From VGBK01 sp964354255 (GTDB lineage: Bacteria; Actinomycetota; Acidimicrobiia; Spongiisociales; UBA11373), in NCBI GenBank assembly GCA_964354255.1, contig CAYGYX010000061.1:1-11122 (forward strand): a stretch of 11,122 bases of DNA. The letters are read 5' to 3'. Shown here one piece after another: positions 1 through 7,822 of the stretch. The notes under the pieces were generated by a model. The model was not told the DNA's origin. It saw nothing but the letters and a program-made list of their open reading frames with translations, and did not search any database. The translations under genes and the position numbers were made by a program. The stretch's first letter is position 1. Each line of letters opens with the position of its first letter.

Positions 1-314
1 GCCTCGGCGGCCATCGCCGCCGCCACGCGGCGCGCTTCCTCGACGTCGCCCTCGACCGGCCGGGCCATGTCGGTGAGCACGGTGACCCGATTGGCCCCGA
101 CCTGCAGGAACCCGCCCCGCACCGCCAGGGTCACGTTGGGGCCGGCGGCGGGCGTGATCTCCGCGCTCCAGGGGACGAGCGAGGCCATGAGCGGCTGGTG
201 ATGGGCCAGCACCCCCATTTCCCCTTCCGTGGTGCGGGTGATGAGCATCACCGCCTCCCCCGACCAGAGGACCGCTTCCGGGGAGACGACGTCGAGGTGG
301 AAGGTGTTGGCCAC
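1..314 (-). CDS. atpC: F1Fo ATP synthase epsilon subunit (AtpC), 3' end missing at window edge
   Basis: Epsilon subunit of the F1 central stalk, which couples gamma to the c-ring and often inhibits ATP hydrolysis. The frame opens with GTG at 314-312 and gives 104 codons before the window ends; it begins VANTFHLDVVSPE and holds the family's N-terminal beta-sandwich (GEMGVLAHHQPL at about 31-42; VTLAVRGGFLQV at about 61-72; VTVLTDMARP at about 77-86). Residues from about 90 (GDVEEARRVAAA) start the C-terminal helical hairpin, most of which lies outside the window. The start codon shares one base with the atpD stop (TAGTG), so translation is probably coupled to beta. It is the last gene of the usual atp order. 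Identity is near certain; the C-terminal length cannot be seen. Confidence 0.95.
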   Translation of the reverse strand, partial: MANTFHLDVVSPEAVLWSGEAVMLITRTTEGEMGVLAHHQPLMASLVPWSAEITPAAGPNVTLAVRGGFLQVGANRVTVLTDMARPVEGDVEEARRVAAAMAAE

Positions 315-1735
315 TACGCCGTCTCGAGCTCGCGCGCCCGGGCGAACACGTCGTCGATGCCGCCCACCATGAAGAAGGCCTGCTCGGGCAGGTGGTCCAC
401 CTCCCCGTCGACCACCATCCGGAACGAGCGGATGGTCTCGTCCAGGGGCACCGACGCCCCCGGGATGCCGGTGAAGGTCTCGGCCACGAAGAAGGGCTGC
501 GACAGGAAGCGCTGGATGCGGCGGGCCCGGGCCACGATCAGCTTGTCCTCCTCGGACAGCTCGTCGATGCCGAGGATGGCGATGATGTCCTGCAAGTCCT
601 TGTAGCGCTGCAGGATCTGCTGCACCCGCCGGGCGACGTCGTAGTGCTCCTGGCCCACGATGCGCGGGTCGAGGATGCGGGAGGTGCTGTCGAGCGGGTC
701 CACCGCCGGGTAGATGCCCAGCTCCGAGATCTGGCGGGAGAGCACGGTGGTGGCGTCCAGGTGGGAGAAGGTGGTGGCCGGCGCCGGGTCGGTGATGTCG
801 TCGGCCGGCACGTAGATCGCCTGCAGCGAGGTGATCGACCGCCCCCGCACACTGGTGATCCGCTCCTGCAGGGCGCCCATCTCGTCGGCCAGCGTGGGCT
901 GGTAGCCCACGGCCGAGGGCATGCGGCCCAGCAGGGTGGACACCTCGGACCCGGCCTGGGTGAAACGGAAGATGTTATCGATGAACAGCAGGACGTCCTG
1001 GCCCATCTCGTCGCGGAAGTACTCGGCCATGGTCAGGGCCGACAGGCCGACGCGCAGCCGCACCCCGGGCGGCTCGTCCATCTGCCCGAACACCAGGGCG
1101 GCGTTCTTGATCACCCCGGAGCGGGTCATCTCCAGCCAGAGGTCGTTGCCCTCCCGGGTACGCTCCCCCACCCCGGCGAAGACCGACACCCCGCCGTGCT
1201 GGGTAGCCACCCGGTGGATCATCTCCTGGATGACCACCGTCTTGCCCACGCCGGCGCCGCCGAACATGCCGATCTTGCCGCCGCGCACGTACGGCTCGAG
1301 CAAGTCGATGACCTTGATGCCGGTCTCGAACATCTCCCGCTGGGCGCCCACATCGGCAAAATCCGGAGCCGGCCGATGGATGGGCCAGCGCTCGGCCTTC
1401 GCCAGAGCGTCCGCCTCCTCCCCCTCGACGTGGTCGAGGGTCTCGCCGAGCACGTTGAAGATGTGGCCCAGGGTCGCCGGGCCCACCGGCACCGCGATGG
1501 CCTGGCCGGTGTCGATGACCTCGGTGCCCCGCACCACGCCGTCGGTGGGCTTCATGGAGATGGCACGCACCCGGCCCCCGCCGATGTGCTGGGCGACTTC
1601 GGCCACCACCCGCTGGGGTTTGCCCTCGACGATGACGTCGAACTCGAGGGCGTGGCTGATCTCGGGCATCGCCTCGGGCGGGAACTCGATGTCCACCACC
1701 GGCCCGGCAACCCTGACGATGCGTCCCTTGCTCAC
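314..1735 (-). CDS. atpD: F1Fo ATP synthase beta subunit (AtpD)
   Basis: Catalytic subunit of the cytoplasmic F1 head, which makes ATP from ADP and phosphate. The protein has 473 residues, normal for the family. Visible elements in order: N-terminal beta-barrel (about 1-80), Walker A GGAGVGKT (159-166, Lys165), catalytic glutamate in GERTREGND (Glu191), Walker B LLFIDN (Asp253), the ATP-synthase region around PSAVGYQPTLADEM, and an intact DELSEED lever (391-397) in the C-terminal helical domain. No key residue is missing. The start is GTG at 1735; an AAGGAG ribosome site lies 5 bases upstream, within the 14-base gap after atpG. The stop overlaps the atpC start by one base. The frames open on the opposite strand here are shadows of GC-rich codon use. 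Confidence 0.99.
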   Translation of the reverse strand: MSKGRIVRVAGPVVDIEFPPEAMPEISHALEFDVIVEGKPQRVVAEVAQHIGGGRVRAISMKPTDGVVRGTEVIDTGQAIAVPVGPATLGHIFNVLGETLDHVEGEEADALAKAERWPIHRPAPDFADVGAQREMFETGIKVIDLLEPYVRGGKIGMFGGAGVGKTVVIQEMIHRVATQHGGVSVFAGVGERTREGNDLWLEMTRSGVIKNAALVFGQMDEPPGVRLRVGLSALTMAEYFRDEMGQDVLLFIDNIFRFTQAGSEVSTLLGRMPSAVGYQPTLADEMGALQERITSVRGRSITSLQAIYVPADDITDPAPATTFSHLDATTVLSRQISELGIYPAVDPLDSTSRILDPRIVGQEHYDVARRVQQILQRYKDLQDIIAILGIDELSEEDKLIVARARRIQRFLSQPFFVAETFTGIPGASVPLDETIRSFRMVVDGEVDHLPEQAFFMVGGIDDVFARARELETA

Positions 1736-1740
1736 GGTTT

Positions 1741-1746
1741 CTCCTT
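1741..1746 (-). promoter_or_regulatory. Ribosome binding site of atpD
   Basis: AAGGAG on the minus strand, 5 bases before the GTG start of atpD. It settles the GTG at 1735 as the start of beta and is one of the best Shine-Dalgarno matches in the operon. Confidence 0.8.
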
Positions 1747-1749
1747 GTT

Positions 1750-2625
1750 TCAGCCTCGGGTCAGCGCCTCGGCGCCCCCGACGATCTCCGAGATCTCGGT
1801 GGTGATCTCCGCCTGGCGGGCCCGGTTGGCCCGGCGAGTCAGGAGGCGGGTCAGTTCCTCGGCGTTCTCGGTAGCCGCCTTCATCGCCCGCCGCCGGGCG
1901 GCATGCTCCGAGGCCGAGGCATCGATGAGGATGCCGAACACGGCGCCCTCCACATAACTGGGCAGCAGTCGAGCCAGGATCTCGGGCGCCCCGGGCTCGT
2001 AGCTGTAGCCGATGGGGGCAGGACCATCCCCGGCCGGCGGCGGGCTCACCGGCAGCAGCGGGAGCGAGGCCGCCGTCTGGGTGAGGGCCGACAGGTAGCG
2101 GGTGGAGAAGGCCTCCACCGAGTCCACCGCCCCATCGGCGTAGTCGCTCATCAGCACCCGGGCGATCTCCCGGGCGTGCTCGAAGGTGGGCGAGTCGGTG
2201 ATCCCGACGAAGGAACGGGCGATGTTGTGACCCCGGTGCCGGAAGTACGTGTAGGCCCGCTTTCCCACCACGTACACGCGGCAGGCGACCCCGGCGGCGG
2301 CGTGCTGCTGCAGACGGGCCTCGGCAAGGCGGATGACGTTGGTGTTATAGGCCCCGGCCAGCCCCCGGTCACTGGCGATCACCATTACCGCGGCCGTGGT
2401 GAGCGGACGGGACGCCAGCAACGGATGGGGCACCGAACCGGACACCCTCGCCAGGTTGCCCACCACCTCCCGCATCTTGGCGGTGTAGGGCTGGCCGCCG
2501 GTGACCCGCTGCTGTGCCCGCACAATGCGGGAGGCGGCGATCAGCTCCATGGCGCGGGTGATCTTCATGGTCGACTGCACGCTGCGGATGCGGCGGCGGA
2601 TCTGCCGCAGCTCGGCCCCGGGCAA
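1750..2625 (-). CDS. atpG: F1Fo ATP synthase gamma subunit (AtpG)
   Basis: Rotor shaft of F1, turning inside the alpha3beta3 hexamer and resting on the c-ring. The protein has 291 residues. The N-terminal helix RQIRRRIRSVQSTMKITRAMELIAASRI (about 7-34) and the C-terminal helix ending in ITTEISEIVGGAEAL (274-288, matching the gamma signature I-T-x-E-x2-E-x3-G-A) pair as the coiled-coil shaft. SDRGLAGAYN (85-94) marks the Rossmann-like middle domain. A Pro/Gly-rich loop lies at about 193-212. The start is TTG at 2625, only 3 bases past the atpA stop, with GGAAGGGG upstream; no ATG or GTG occurs near the expected N-terminus, so TTG is the only sensible start. A 14-base gap follows before atpD. 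Confidence 0.98.
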   Translation of the reverse strand: MPGAELRQIRRRIRSVQSTMKITRAMELIAASRIVRAQQRVTGGQPYTAKMREVVGNLARVSGSVPHPLLASRPLTTAAVMVIASDRGLAGAYNTNVIRLAEARLQQHAAAGVACRVYVVGKRAYTYFRHRGHNIARSFVGITDSPTFEHAREIARVLMSDYADGAVDSVEAFSTRYLSALTQTAASLPLLPVSPPPAGDGPAPIGYSYEPGAPEILARLLPSYVEGAVFGILIDASASEHAARRRAMKAATENAEELTRLLTRRANRARQAEITTEISEIVGGAEALTRG

Positions 2626-2628
2626 CTG

Positions 2629-4143
<1,515 letters not shown>

Positions 4144-4158
4144 GTGTGTGCCCTGCCT

Positions 4159-4698
4159 CTATCGCCGCTGCAGCGCCTGCCGCAGACCCTCCAAACGATG
4201 CCGCAGCGACCCGTCGATCACCGTGTCTCCAACCCGGGTCACCAGGCCCCCGATGAGGGAGGGGTCGACCACGGTCTTCACTTCCACCTGCTTGCCGGTC
4301 GCCCGGCTCAGCGACTCGGCCAGACGGCGCACCGTCTCATCGTCGAGCTCGAAGGCGGTGCGCACCTCGGCGATGGCCCGGTCGCGCTCGGCGGCCGCCC
4401 GCTCCGCCAGCCGGTCGGCAATCGCCGGCAGGTCGCTGCTGCGTCCCGCTGCCACCACCAGACTCACCAGGTTCAGCGTCAGCGGCAGCACCCGCCCGCC
4501 GAGCAGGTCTTCCACGATGCCCTGCTTGCGCTCCAGGGGGAGCCGCGGATCGCTGAGCGCCAGGCGCAGCTCGGACGAGGTCTCCAGGGCGCGGGCGACG
4601 CGGTACAGCTCGTCGCCGACCCGATCCACCGAGCCCTCTGCCCGCGCCAGCTCGAGCATGCCGGCGGCGTAACCATGAACGAGATCGGGGGAGGCCAT
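4159..4698 (-). CDS. atpH: F1Fo ATP synthase delta subunit (AtpH)
   Basis: Peripheral-stalk subunit (OSCP equivalent) that joins the top of the alpha3beta3 head to the b subunits. It is 179 residues long, the normal single-domain bacterial size, so this is not the b-delta fusion seen in mycobacteria. The N-terminal helical bundle is about residues 1-105 (YAAGMLELARAEG at 10-22). The C-terminal domain carries the family pattern IGGLVTRVGDTVIDGS (149-164) followed by RLEGLRQAL. The ATG at 4698 follows the atpF stop after only 2 bases. No strong ribosome site sits at usual spacing (GAGGGG is about 14 bases away), so it probably depends on translational coupling with atpF. Confidence 0.97.
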   Translation of the reverse strand: MASPDLVHGYAAGMLELARAEGSVDRVGDELYRVARALETSSELRLALSDPRLPLERKQGIVEDLLGGRVLPLTLNLVSLVVAAGRSSDLPAIADRLAERAAAERDRAIAEVRTAFELDDETVRRLAESLSRATGKQVEVKTVVDPSLIGGLVTRVGDTVIDGSLRHRLEGLRQALQRR

Positions 4699-4700
4699 GG

Positions 4701-5255
4701 CTAGTGCGGCATCCCCTCGAGCTCGTCGATGTAGCGGTCCACCAGCACCCGCTGGGCGCCGGAGTCCACGCTGCCGGCCACCACCTTCTGGGCCAGCTCC
4801 AGCGAGAGCCCGGCCACCAGGTCGCGTACCTGATCGGTGGCGCGTTCCCGGTCGGCCTCGATTCCCTCGCGGCCACGCCGGGCAACCTCGTCGCTCTCGG
4901 CCTTGGCCTTGGCCAGGATCTCGGCCCGGATCGCCTCGGCCGAGCGGCGGCCCTCTTCGACGATGCGGTTGGCTTCGTCGCGGGCCCCGGCGACTTCCTT
5001 GCGGCGCTCCGCCAGCAGCGTCTCGGCCTCGACTTTGGCCTGCTCGGCCTCATTCAGCCGGCCGGTGATGGCCTGCTGCCGGGCGGCCAGGAGCCGACTG
5101 ATCCACACCCGCCCCTTGAACCAGATGAACCCGAACACGATCAGGAAGGCGACGATCCCGGCAATCATCTCGTGCATGTCGGGCAGGATCAGCTGAATGC
5201 CACCGCCGGTCTCCTCGGCCTCCTGGGCCAGTACCTGCAGCATGAAGAAGGTCAT
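4701..5255 (-). CDS. atpF: F1Fo ATP synthase b subunit (AtpF)
   Basis: Membrane-anchored stator subunit; a dimer forms the peripheral stalk that holds F1 against rotation. The protein has 184 residues: a short polar N-terminus, one transmembrane helix at about 28-47 (HEMIAGIVAFLIVFGFIWF), then a long charged heptad-like helix at about 52-150 rich in Ala, Glu and Arg, and a C-terminal part that contacts delta. No second b or b' gene is present in the operon, which suggests a homodimer. The start is ATG 5255, with GAGGACGGAG just upstream inside the 10-base gap after atpE. Confidence 0.97.
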   Translation of the reverse strand: MTFFMLQVLAQEAEETGGGIQLILPDMHEMIAGIVAFLIVFGFIWFKGRVWISRLLAARQQAITGRLNEAEQAKVEAETLLAERRKEVAGARDEANRIVEEGRRSAEAIRAEILAKAKAESDEVARRGREGIEADRERATDQVRDLVAGLSLELAQKVVAGSVDSGAQRVLVDRYIDELEGMPH

Positions 5256-5265
5256 GGCTCCGTCC

Positions 5266-5499
5266 TCAGGTGATGAAGTAGAGCAACAGGCCGATCAGCG
5301 CCAGCGCTTCGGTCAGGGCGATACCGAGGAACATGTTGGTGCGCACCATGCCCTGGGTCTCCGGCTGGCGGGCCATGGCCTGCATGGCGTTGCCCACCAC
5401 GATGCCAATGCCGATGCCGGGGCCGATGGCGGCGGCTCCGTAGCCGATCAGGGCGAGGGCCCCCTTCAGGACTTCGATGTCGCCGGTGATGCCTTGCAT
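5266..5499 (-). CDS. atpE: F1Fo ATP synthase c subunit (AtpE)
   Basis: Proteolipid that forms the rotating ring of Fo. It has 77 residues in two transmembrane helices (about 8-36 and 52-75) joined by the polar loop ARQPE (43-47) that contacts gamma and epsilon. The glycine-rich first helix (GPGIGIGIVVG) is typical for ring packing. The ion-carrying carboxylate is Glu64 in ALTEALAL. The position that is Gln in sodium-binding rings is Ile31, and the residue after Glu64 is Ala rather than Ser, so a proton-driven ring is inferred. The start is ATG 5499 with a GGAGG site 8 bases upstream, fitting the high copy number needed. Confidence 0.98.
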   Translation of the reverse strand: MQGITGDIEVLKGALALIGYGAAAIGPGIGIGIVVGNAMQAMARQPETQGMVRTNMFLGIALTEALALIGLLLYFIT

Positions 5500-5507
5500 G
5501 CCTGATG

Positions 5508-5512
5508 CCTCC
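5508..5512 (-). promoter_or_regulatory. Ribosome binding site of atpE
   Basis: GGAGG on the minus strand, 8 bases before the ATG of atpE, inside the 15-base gap after atpB. It is an ideal match in front of the subunit needed in most copies. Confidence 0.8.
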
Positions 5513-5514
5513 GA

Positions 5515-6318
5515 TCAGTGCTCGATCTGCACGGACGTCTGGATGTAGACCGCGGCGAGCAGGGTGAAGACGTAGGCCTGCAGCACCGCCACGAAGATCT
5601 CGAATGGGTAGATGAGGAGCCCGAAAGCGAGCCAGAGTACGCCGAGGATCGACTTGAGATCGAGCCGTTCGATGAACACGATCCCGGAGCCCAGCAGCAC
5701 GGTGAGCAGCAGGTGGCCGGCGATCATGTTGGCGAAGAGCCGGACCGCCAGGGTGAAGGGCCGCAGGATGAAGGTAGAGATCAGTTCGAGAAAGCCGATG
5801 AAGGGCCGCAGCCCCAGCGGGACCGCGCGCGGCCAGATGATGCTCATCAGGTAGCCGCCCCCATGCTTGACGAGGCCCACGATCACGAAGATGAACCAGG
5901 TCACCAGGGCGAGGAACATGGGGATGGCCATACGGGAGGTCACCGGGAAGCTGATGAAGGGGGTCACCCCGAACAGGTTCGAGACCAGGATGAACAGGAA
6001 TAGGGCGAGGAGATAGGGGAAGTAACGGGCTCCCTCCGGCCCGATCACCCCCACCGCCACCTGGTCGTGCACGAAGCCCACCAGGCCCTCGATGGCCGCC
6101 CCGAACTTGCTGGGCACCAGGCGCACCCGCCCGTAGGCGGCCCACAGCAGGGCGACGACCACGAGGGCGGCCAGCAGCATCAGCAGCATGGTCCGGGTGA
6201 CCCCGAAGCCCCCAATGCTGAAGAGAGTGGGCGTCTCGAACAGCTCGTTGACGTTGGGCGGCTTGCAGAGGATCGGCGTCTCGGGGTCGCACTCCAACGC
6301 CAGGATCAACGGCTCCAT
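5515..6318 (-). CDS. atpB: F1Fo ATP synthase a subunit (AtpB)
   Basis: Stator membrane subunit that forms the two proton half-channels against the c-ring. The protein has 267 residues with about five or six hydrophobic segments. The essential arginine is Arg193 in AVRLFANMIAGH, equivalent to E. coli aArg210. Gln247 in VLQAYVF matches E. coli aGln252. His202 and Glu240 sit where E. coli has Glu219 and His245, the swapped arrangement found in many other lineages. The extracytoplasmic N-terminus has two cysteines (10 and 18). The start is ATG 6318 with AGGGAG about 6 bases upstream; its first 13 bases overlap the end of atpI, so the two are probably translated together. Confidence 0.98.
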   Translation of the reverse strand: MEPLILALECDPETPILCKPPNVNELFETPTLFSIGGFGVTRTMLLMLLAALVVVALLWAAYGRVRLVPSKFGAAIEGLVGFVHDQVAVGVIGPEGARYFPYLLALFLFILVSNLFGVTPFISFPVTSRMAIPMFLALVTWFIFVIVGLVKHGGGYLMSIIWPRAVPLGLRPFIGFLELISTFILRPFTLAVRLFANMIAGHLLLTVLLGSGIVFIERLDLKSILGVLWLAFGLLIYPFEIFVAVLQAYVFTLLAAVYIQTSVQIEH

Positions 6319-6707
6319 TCCAGCTCCCTATGCCGGCCGCGGGCCACCGCCACCACTTCCCAGATCATCATCACCACGTACGCCACCACCGCGGAGACGG
6401 CGGCGGCGATGCGGTCCATTCCCGTCACTTGCTCCAGCAAGATCAGCATCACCGTCAGCAGCACCAGCCGCAGCACGAAGCTGATGAGGGCAGCGATGGG
6501 GAGCAGTTGCGGGCGCCGTCGGACCACCAGCGAGAGCAGGTTCCCGGCCAGGAGCAGGTTCCCGGCCACCAGCGCCACCCCCAGGGCTGCCGCCCCGGCC
6601 GACCACGGGCCTCGCAGGACCCCGAAGACCAGGGCAAGCACCGGGGCCAGGACGATCGCCGGCCGGCAGGCGTGGAGGGCGAGAGTCATCTCGATGTCCC
6701 GCTTCAT
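6306..6707 (-). CDS. atpI: ATP synthase accessory membrane protein, AtpI-like
   Basis: Small integral membrane protein of 133 residues directly before atpB, the usual place of atpI. Four hydrophobic segments can be seen at about 17-32, 36-60, 68-92 and 99-121, with basic residues between them (RRRPQ at 63-67) and a charged tail (RGRHRELEWSR). AtpI family members are reported to help c-ring assembly and, with AtpZ, divalent-cation supply; they are not part of the finished enzyme. The start is ATG 6707, in an ATGA overlap with the atpZ stop; an ATG six codons further in is a less likely alternative. Call rests on position, size and topology more than on strong motifs, because this family is poorly conserved. 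Confidence 0.8.
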   Translation of the reverse strand: MKRDIEMTLALHACRPAIVLAPVLALVFGVLRGPWSAGAAALGVALVAGNLLLAGNLLSLVVRRRPQLLPIAALISFVLRLVLLTVMLILLEQVTGMDRIAAAVSAVVAYVVMMIWEVVAVARGRHRELEWSR

Positions 6708-6925
6708 CCTCCGCCGCCCTTGAGGTAGAGCCACAGCTTCCAGAACGCGATCCCCGACCCGGCCAGCAGCCCCAGCACCAGGAAGATGGGGTGGGTTCCC
6801 AGCCAATGGTCGGCGCCCCAGCCCACCAGGACCCCGGAGAACACCGAGGCGTAGAAGCCCCAACCCTCCGCGCCGGCCGTGAAGAACTCACCGCTCGACC
6901 CGCGCTTGCCGCTGGTGTCCACCAC
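6704..6925 (-). CDS. atpZ: ATP synthase accessory protein AtpZ-like (AtpZ/AtpI family), 73 aa
   Basis: Small protein with two transmembrane helices (about 22-38 and 47-67) and the AtpZ-type pattern G-x2-x-D-x2-x-GT-x-P-x-F around GWGADHWLGTHPIFLVLG (35-52). In alkaliphilic Bacillus, AtpZ with AtpI has been linked to Mg2+/Ca2+ transport for the ATP synthase; that role here is inference. The frame stays open upstream to an ATG at 7189, but I choose GTG 6925. It has GGGGGAGG 9 bases upstream, gives the usual family length, and is where codon use changes: about 23 of some 82 codons upstream end in A or T, against 6 of 74 within the gene. The next GTG (6922) is an alternative. The GGGG tail is encoded by GGCGGCGGAGGA, and the stop overlaps the atpI start (ATGA). 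Confidence 0.82.
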   Translation of the reverse strand: MVDTSGKRGSSGEFFTAGAEGWGFYASVFSGVLVGWGADHWLGTHPIFLVLGLLAGSGIAFWKLWLYLKGGGG

Positions 6926-7213
6926 AGCCGACGACCTCCCCCGGGCCTCACCGGCCGCCTCCCCGCCAATCGGACCAGGCAGCCCGCTCAAGATGCCGAG
7001 AGGATAGAACGATGGAAGGGCCGCCGATTCACCCGGGGTGGCCGATCGGCGGCGCCCGGCCAATGAAGGGGCGAGCCGCTGGGGACCGAGGGCGGCCATC
7101 TCCGGGTCGGTTGTGTCGAGTCGGCGCGGATTGGTCACCGCGGGCGCAACTCCCGGGGGTGGGTAGGCACAGGCTAGTGGCTCCGGCACCGGCCTCAGGC
7201 GCCGCCCCCGCCG
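6926..7213. other. Intergenic leader of the atp operon, no convincing gene
   Basis: About 290 bases between the membrane-protein stop and the atpZ start. A minus-strand frame is open through it (in frame with atpZ), but its codons lack the strong G/C third-position bias of the neighbouring genes and its translation (Pro-rich, MPEPLACAYPPPG...) resembles no family I know. Plus-strand frames here are equally unconvincing. It contains a perfect 10-base palindrome GCCGATCGGC (7041-7050). A minus-strand TATCCT (7006-7001) fits a TANNNT -10 box, with only a poor -35 match (TGAATC, 7031-7026, 19-base spacer). It probably holds the atp promoter, but I cannot place the promoter with confidence. Confidence 0.6.
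6935..6942 (-). promoter_or_regulatory. Ribosome binding site that decides the atpZ start
   Basis: GGGGGAGG on the minus strand, 9 bases before GTG 6925. It is the main reason for taking the short form of atpZ instead of the longer open frame that begins at 7189. Confidence 0.6.
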
Positions 7214-7230
7214 TCAGCGAGGGCGGCGCC
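7198..7230 (-). terminator. Perfect 10-bp GC-rich inverted repeat around a stop codon, possible terminator
   Basis: GGCGCCGCCC (7198-7207) and GGGCGGCGCC (7221-7230) are exact reverse complements separated by 13 bases. The TGA stop of the membrane-protein gene lies in the loop. On the minus strand no T-run follows the stem, so it is not a classic intrinsic terminator; GC-rich actinobacterial hairpins without T-runs are often proposed as terminators or RNA-stability elements. Its position between the prmC-tsaC group and the atp operon fits a partial transcription boundary. In DNA this GC-rich, chance stems are possible, although a perfect 10-base arm is less usual. Confidence 0.4.
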
Positions 7231-7822
7231 GCGTCGGCGGCCGGGCCACGCCAATCGGCTGGGTCGCCGCCCGCCGCTCGGCGAGGGCGTCGGCCCAGGC
7301 GAGTGCCGGGAGCGGCAGCAGCGGAGCGACCATCACCCCGACCAGCGGCGTGAAGCGCAGCAGCAAGAACACGTAGGCGGTGATCAGCACGGCCGCCAGT
7401 GCCCGGCGTCCGATGGTGTGCTGCGGCTCGGCCCGCAGCGCCACTCCCCCGCCGGCGGCGAACCCGGCCACCATCGGGGTGACCGGCTCACCGACCAGGA
7501 AGGGAAGCCAGAGCCACGTCATCCCGCCGAGGAGCGCCGCGAAGGCCACCGCCCGCAGGGGGCGGGGACGCCGGGAGATGACGGCGAGGACGGCAAAGCC
7601 GGCCGCCATCAGAGCGAAGCCGCCGACCAGGCCCAGCACCACCCCGGTGGTGAGGGGGACCTCTACGCCGGCGTCCACCTGCTCGCTGGTCAACTCGCCC
7701 AGCCAGGAGCGGAAGGCGAGCAGCACCGCCCAGAACGAGCCAGTGAGCAGCAGCGTGGCCGCCCCAAGGGCCGCCCACTTGCGCCGGGTTGAGATGCGCT
7801 CATCGGGCAGGTCCAGGCTCAA
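7214..7822 (-). CDS. Unrecognised multi-pass membrane protein, 202 aa
   Basis: I do not recognise the family. The product has 202 residues with hydrophobic segments at about 18-38, 57-82, 89-110, 113-130 and 139-177 (the last may be two helices), so five or six membrane passes. A short acidic loop (ELTSEQVDAGVE, 43-54) follows the first helix, and the tail is arginine-rich (TRRRPR), probably cytoplasmic. The start is TTG 7822, overlapping the tsaC stop as TTGA, with GGGAGGGG just upstream, so it is translationally coupled to tsaC. In mycobacteria this slot between sua5/tsaC and the atp genes holds rfe (a GlcNAc-phosphate transferase of about 400 residues with some 11 helices); this protein is far too short to be that. 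Codon bias supports a real gene; function unknown. Confidence 0.8.
   Translation of the reverse strand: MSLDLPDERISTRRKWAALGAATLLLTGSFWAVLLAFRSWLGELTSEQVDAGVEVPLTTGVVLGLVGGFALMAAGFAVLAVISRRPRPLRAVAFAALLGGMTWLWLPFLVGEPVTPMVAGFAAGGGVALRAEPQHTIGRRALAAVLITAYVFLLLRFTPLVGVMVAPLLPLPALAWADALAERRAATQPIGVARPPTRRRPR

Noticed and set aside
392..1957. Plus-strand open frame of 521 codons antisense to atpD and atpG
   Set aside because: It is the same kind of GC-bias shadow; the product is repetitive and unlike any family, and atpD on the other strand is certain.
5252..6292. Minus-strand open frame of 346 codons overlapping atpE and atpB in another frame
   Set aside because: atpB and atpE are unmistakable in their own frame; this product is Arg/Pro/His-rich noise.
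6964..7258. Ten-base repeat CGCCAATCGG at 6964-6973 and 7249-7258
   Set aside because: One copy is inside the membrane-protein coding sequence and the other in the leader; only two copies about 285 bases apart, without flanking similarity, so chance is the simplest explanation.
7012..7353. Plus-strand open frame of 113 codons across the leader and the membrane-protein 3' end
   Set aside because: It has no ribosome site of note, a Pro/Ala/Arg-rich product and an overlap with a better-supported gene on the other strand.
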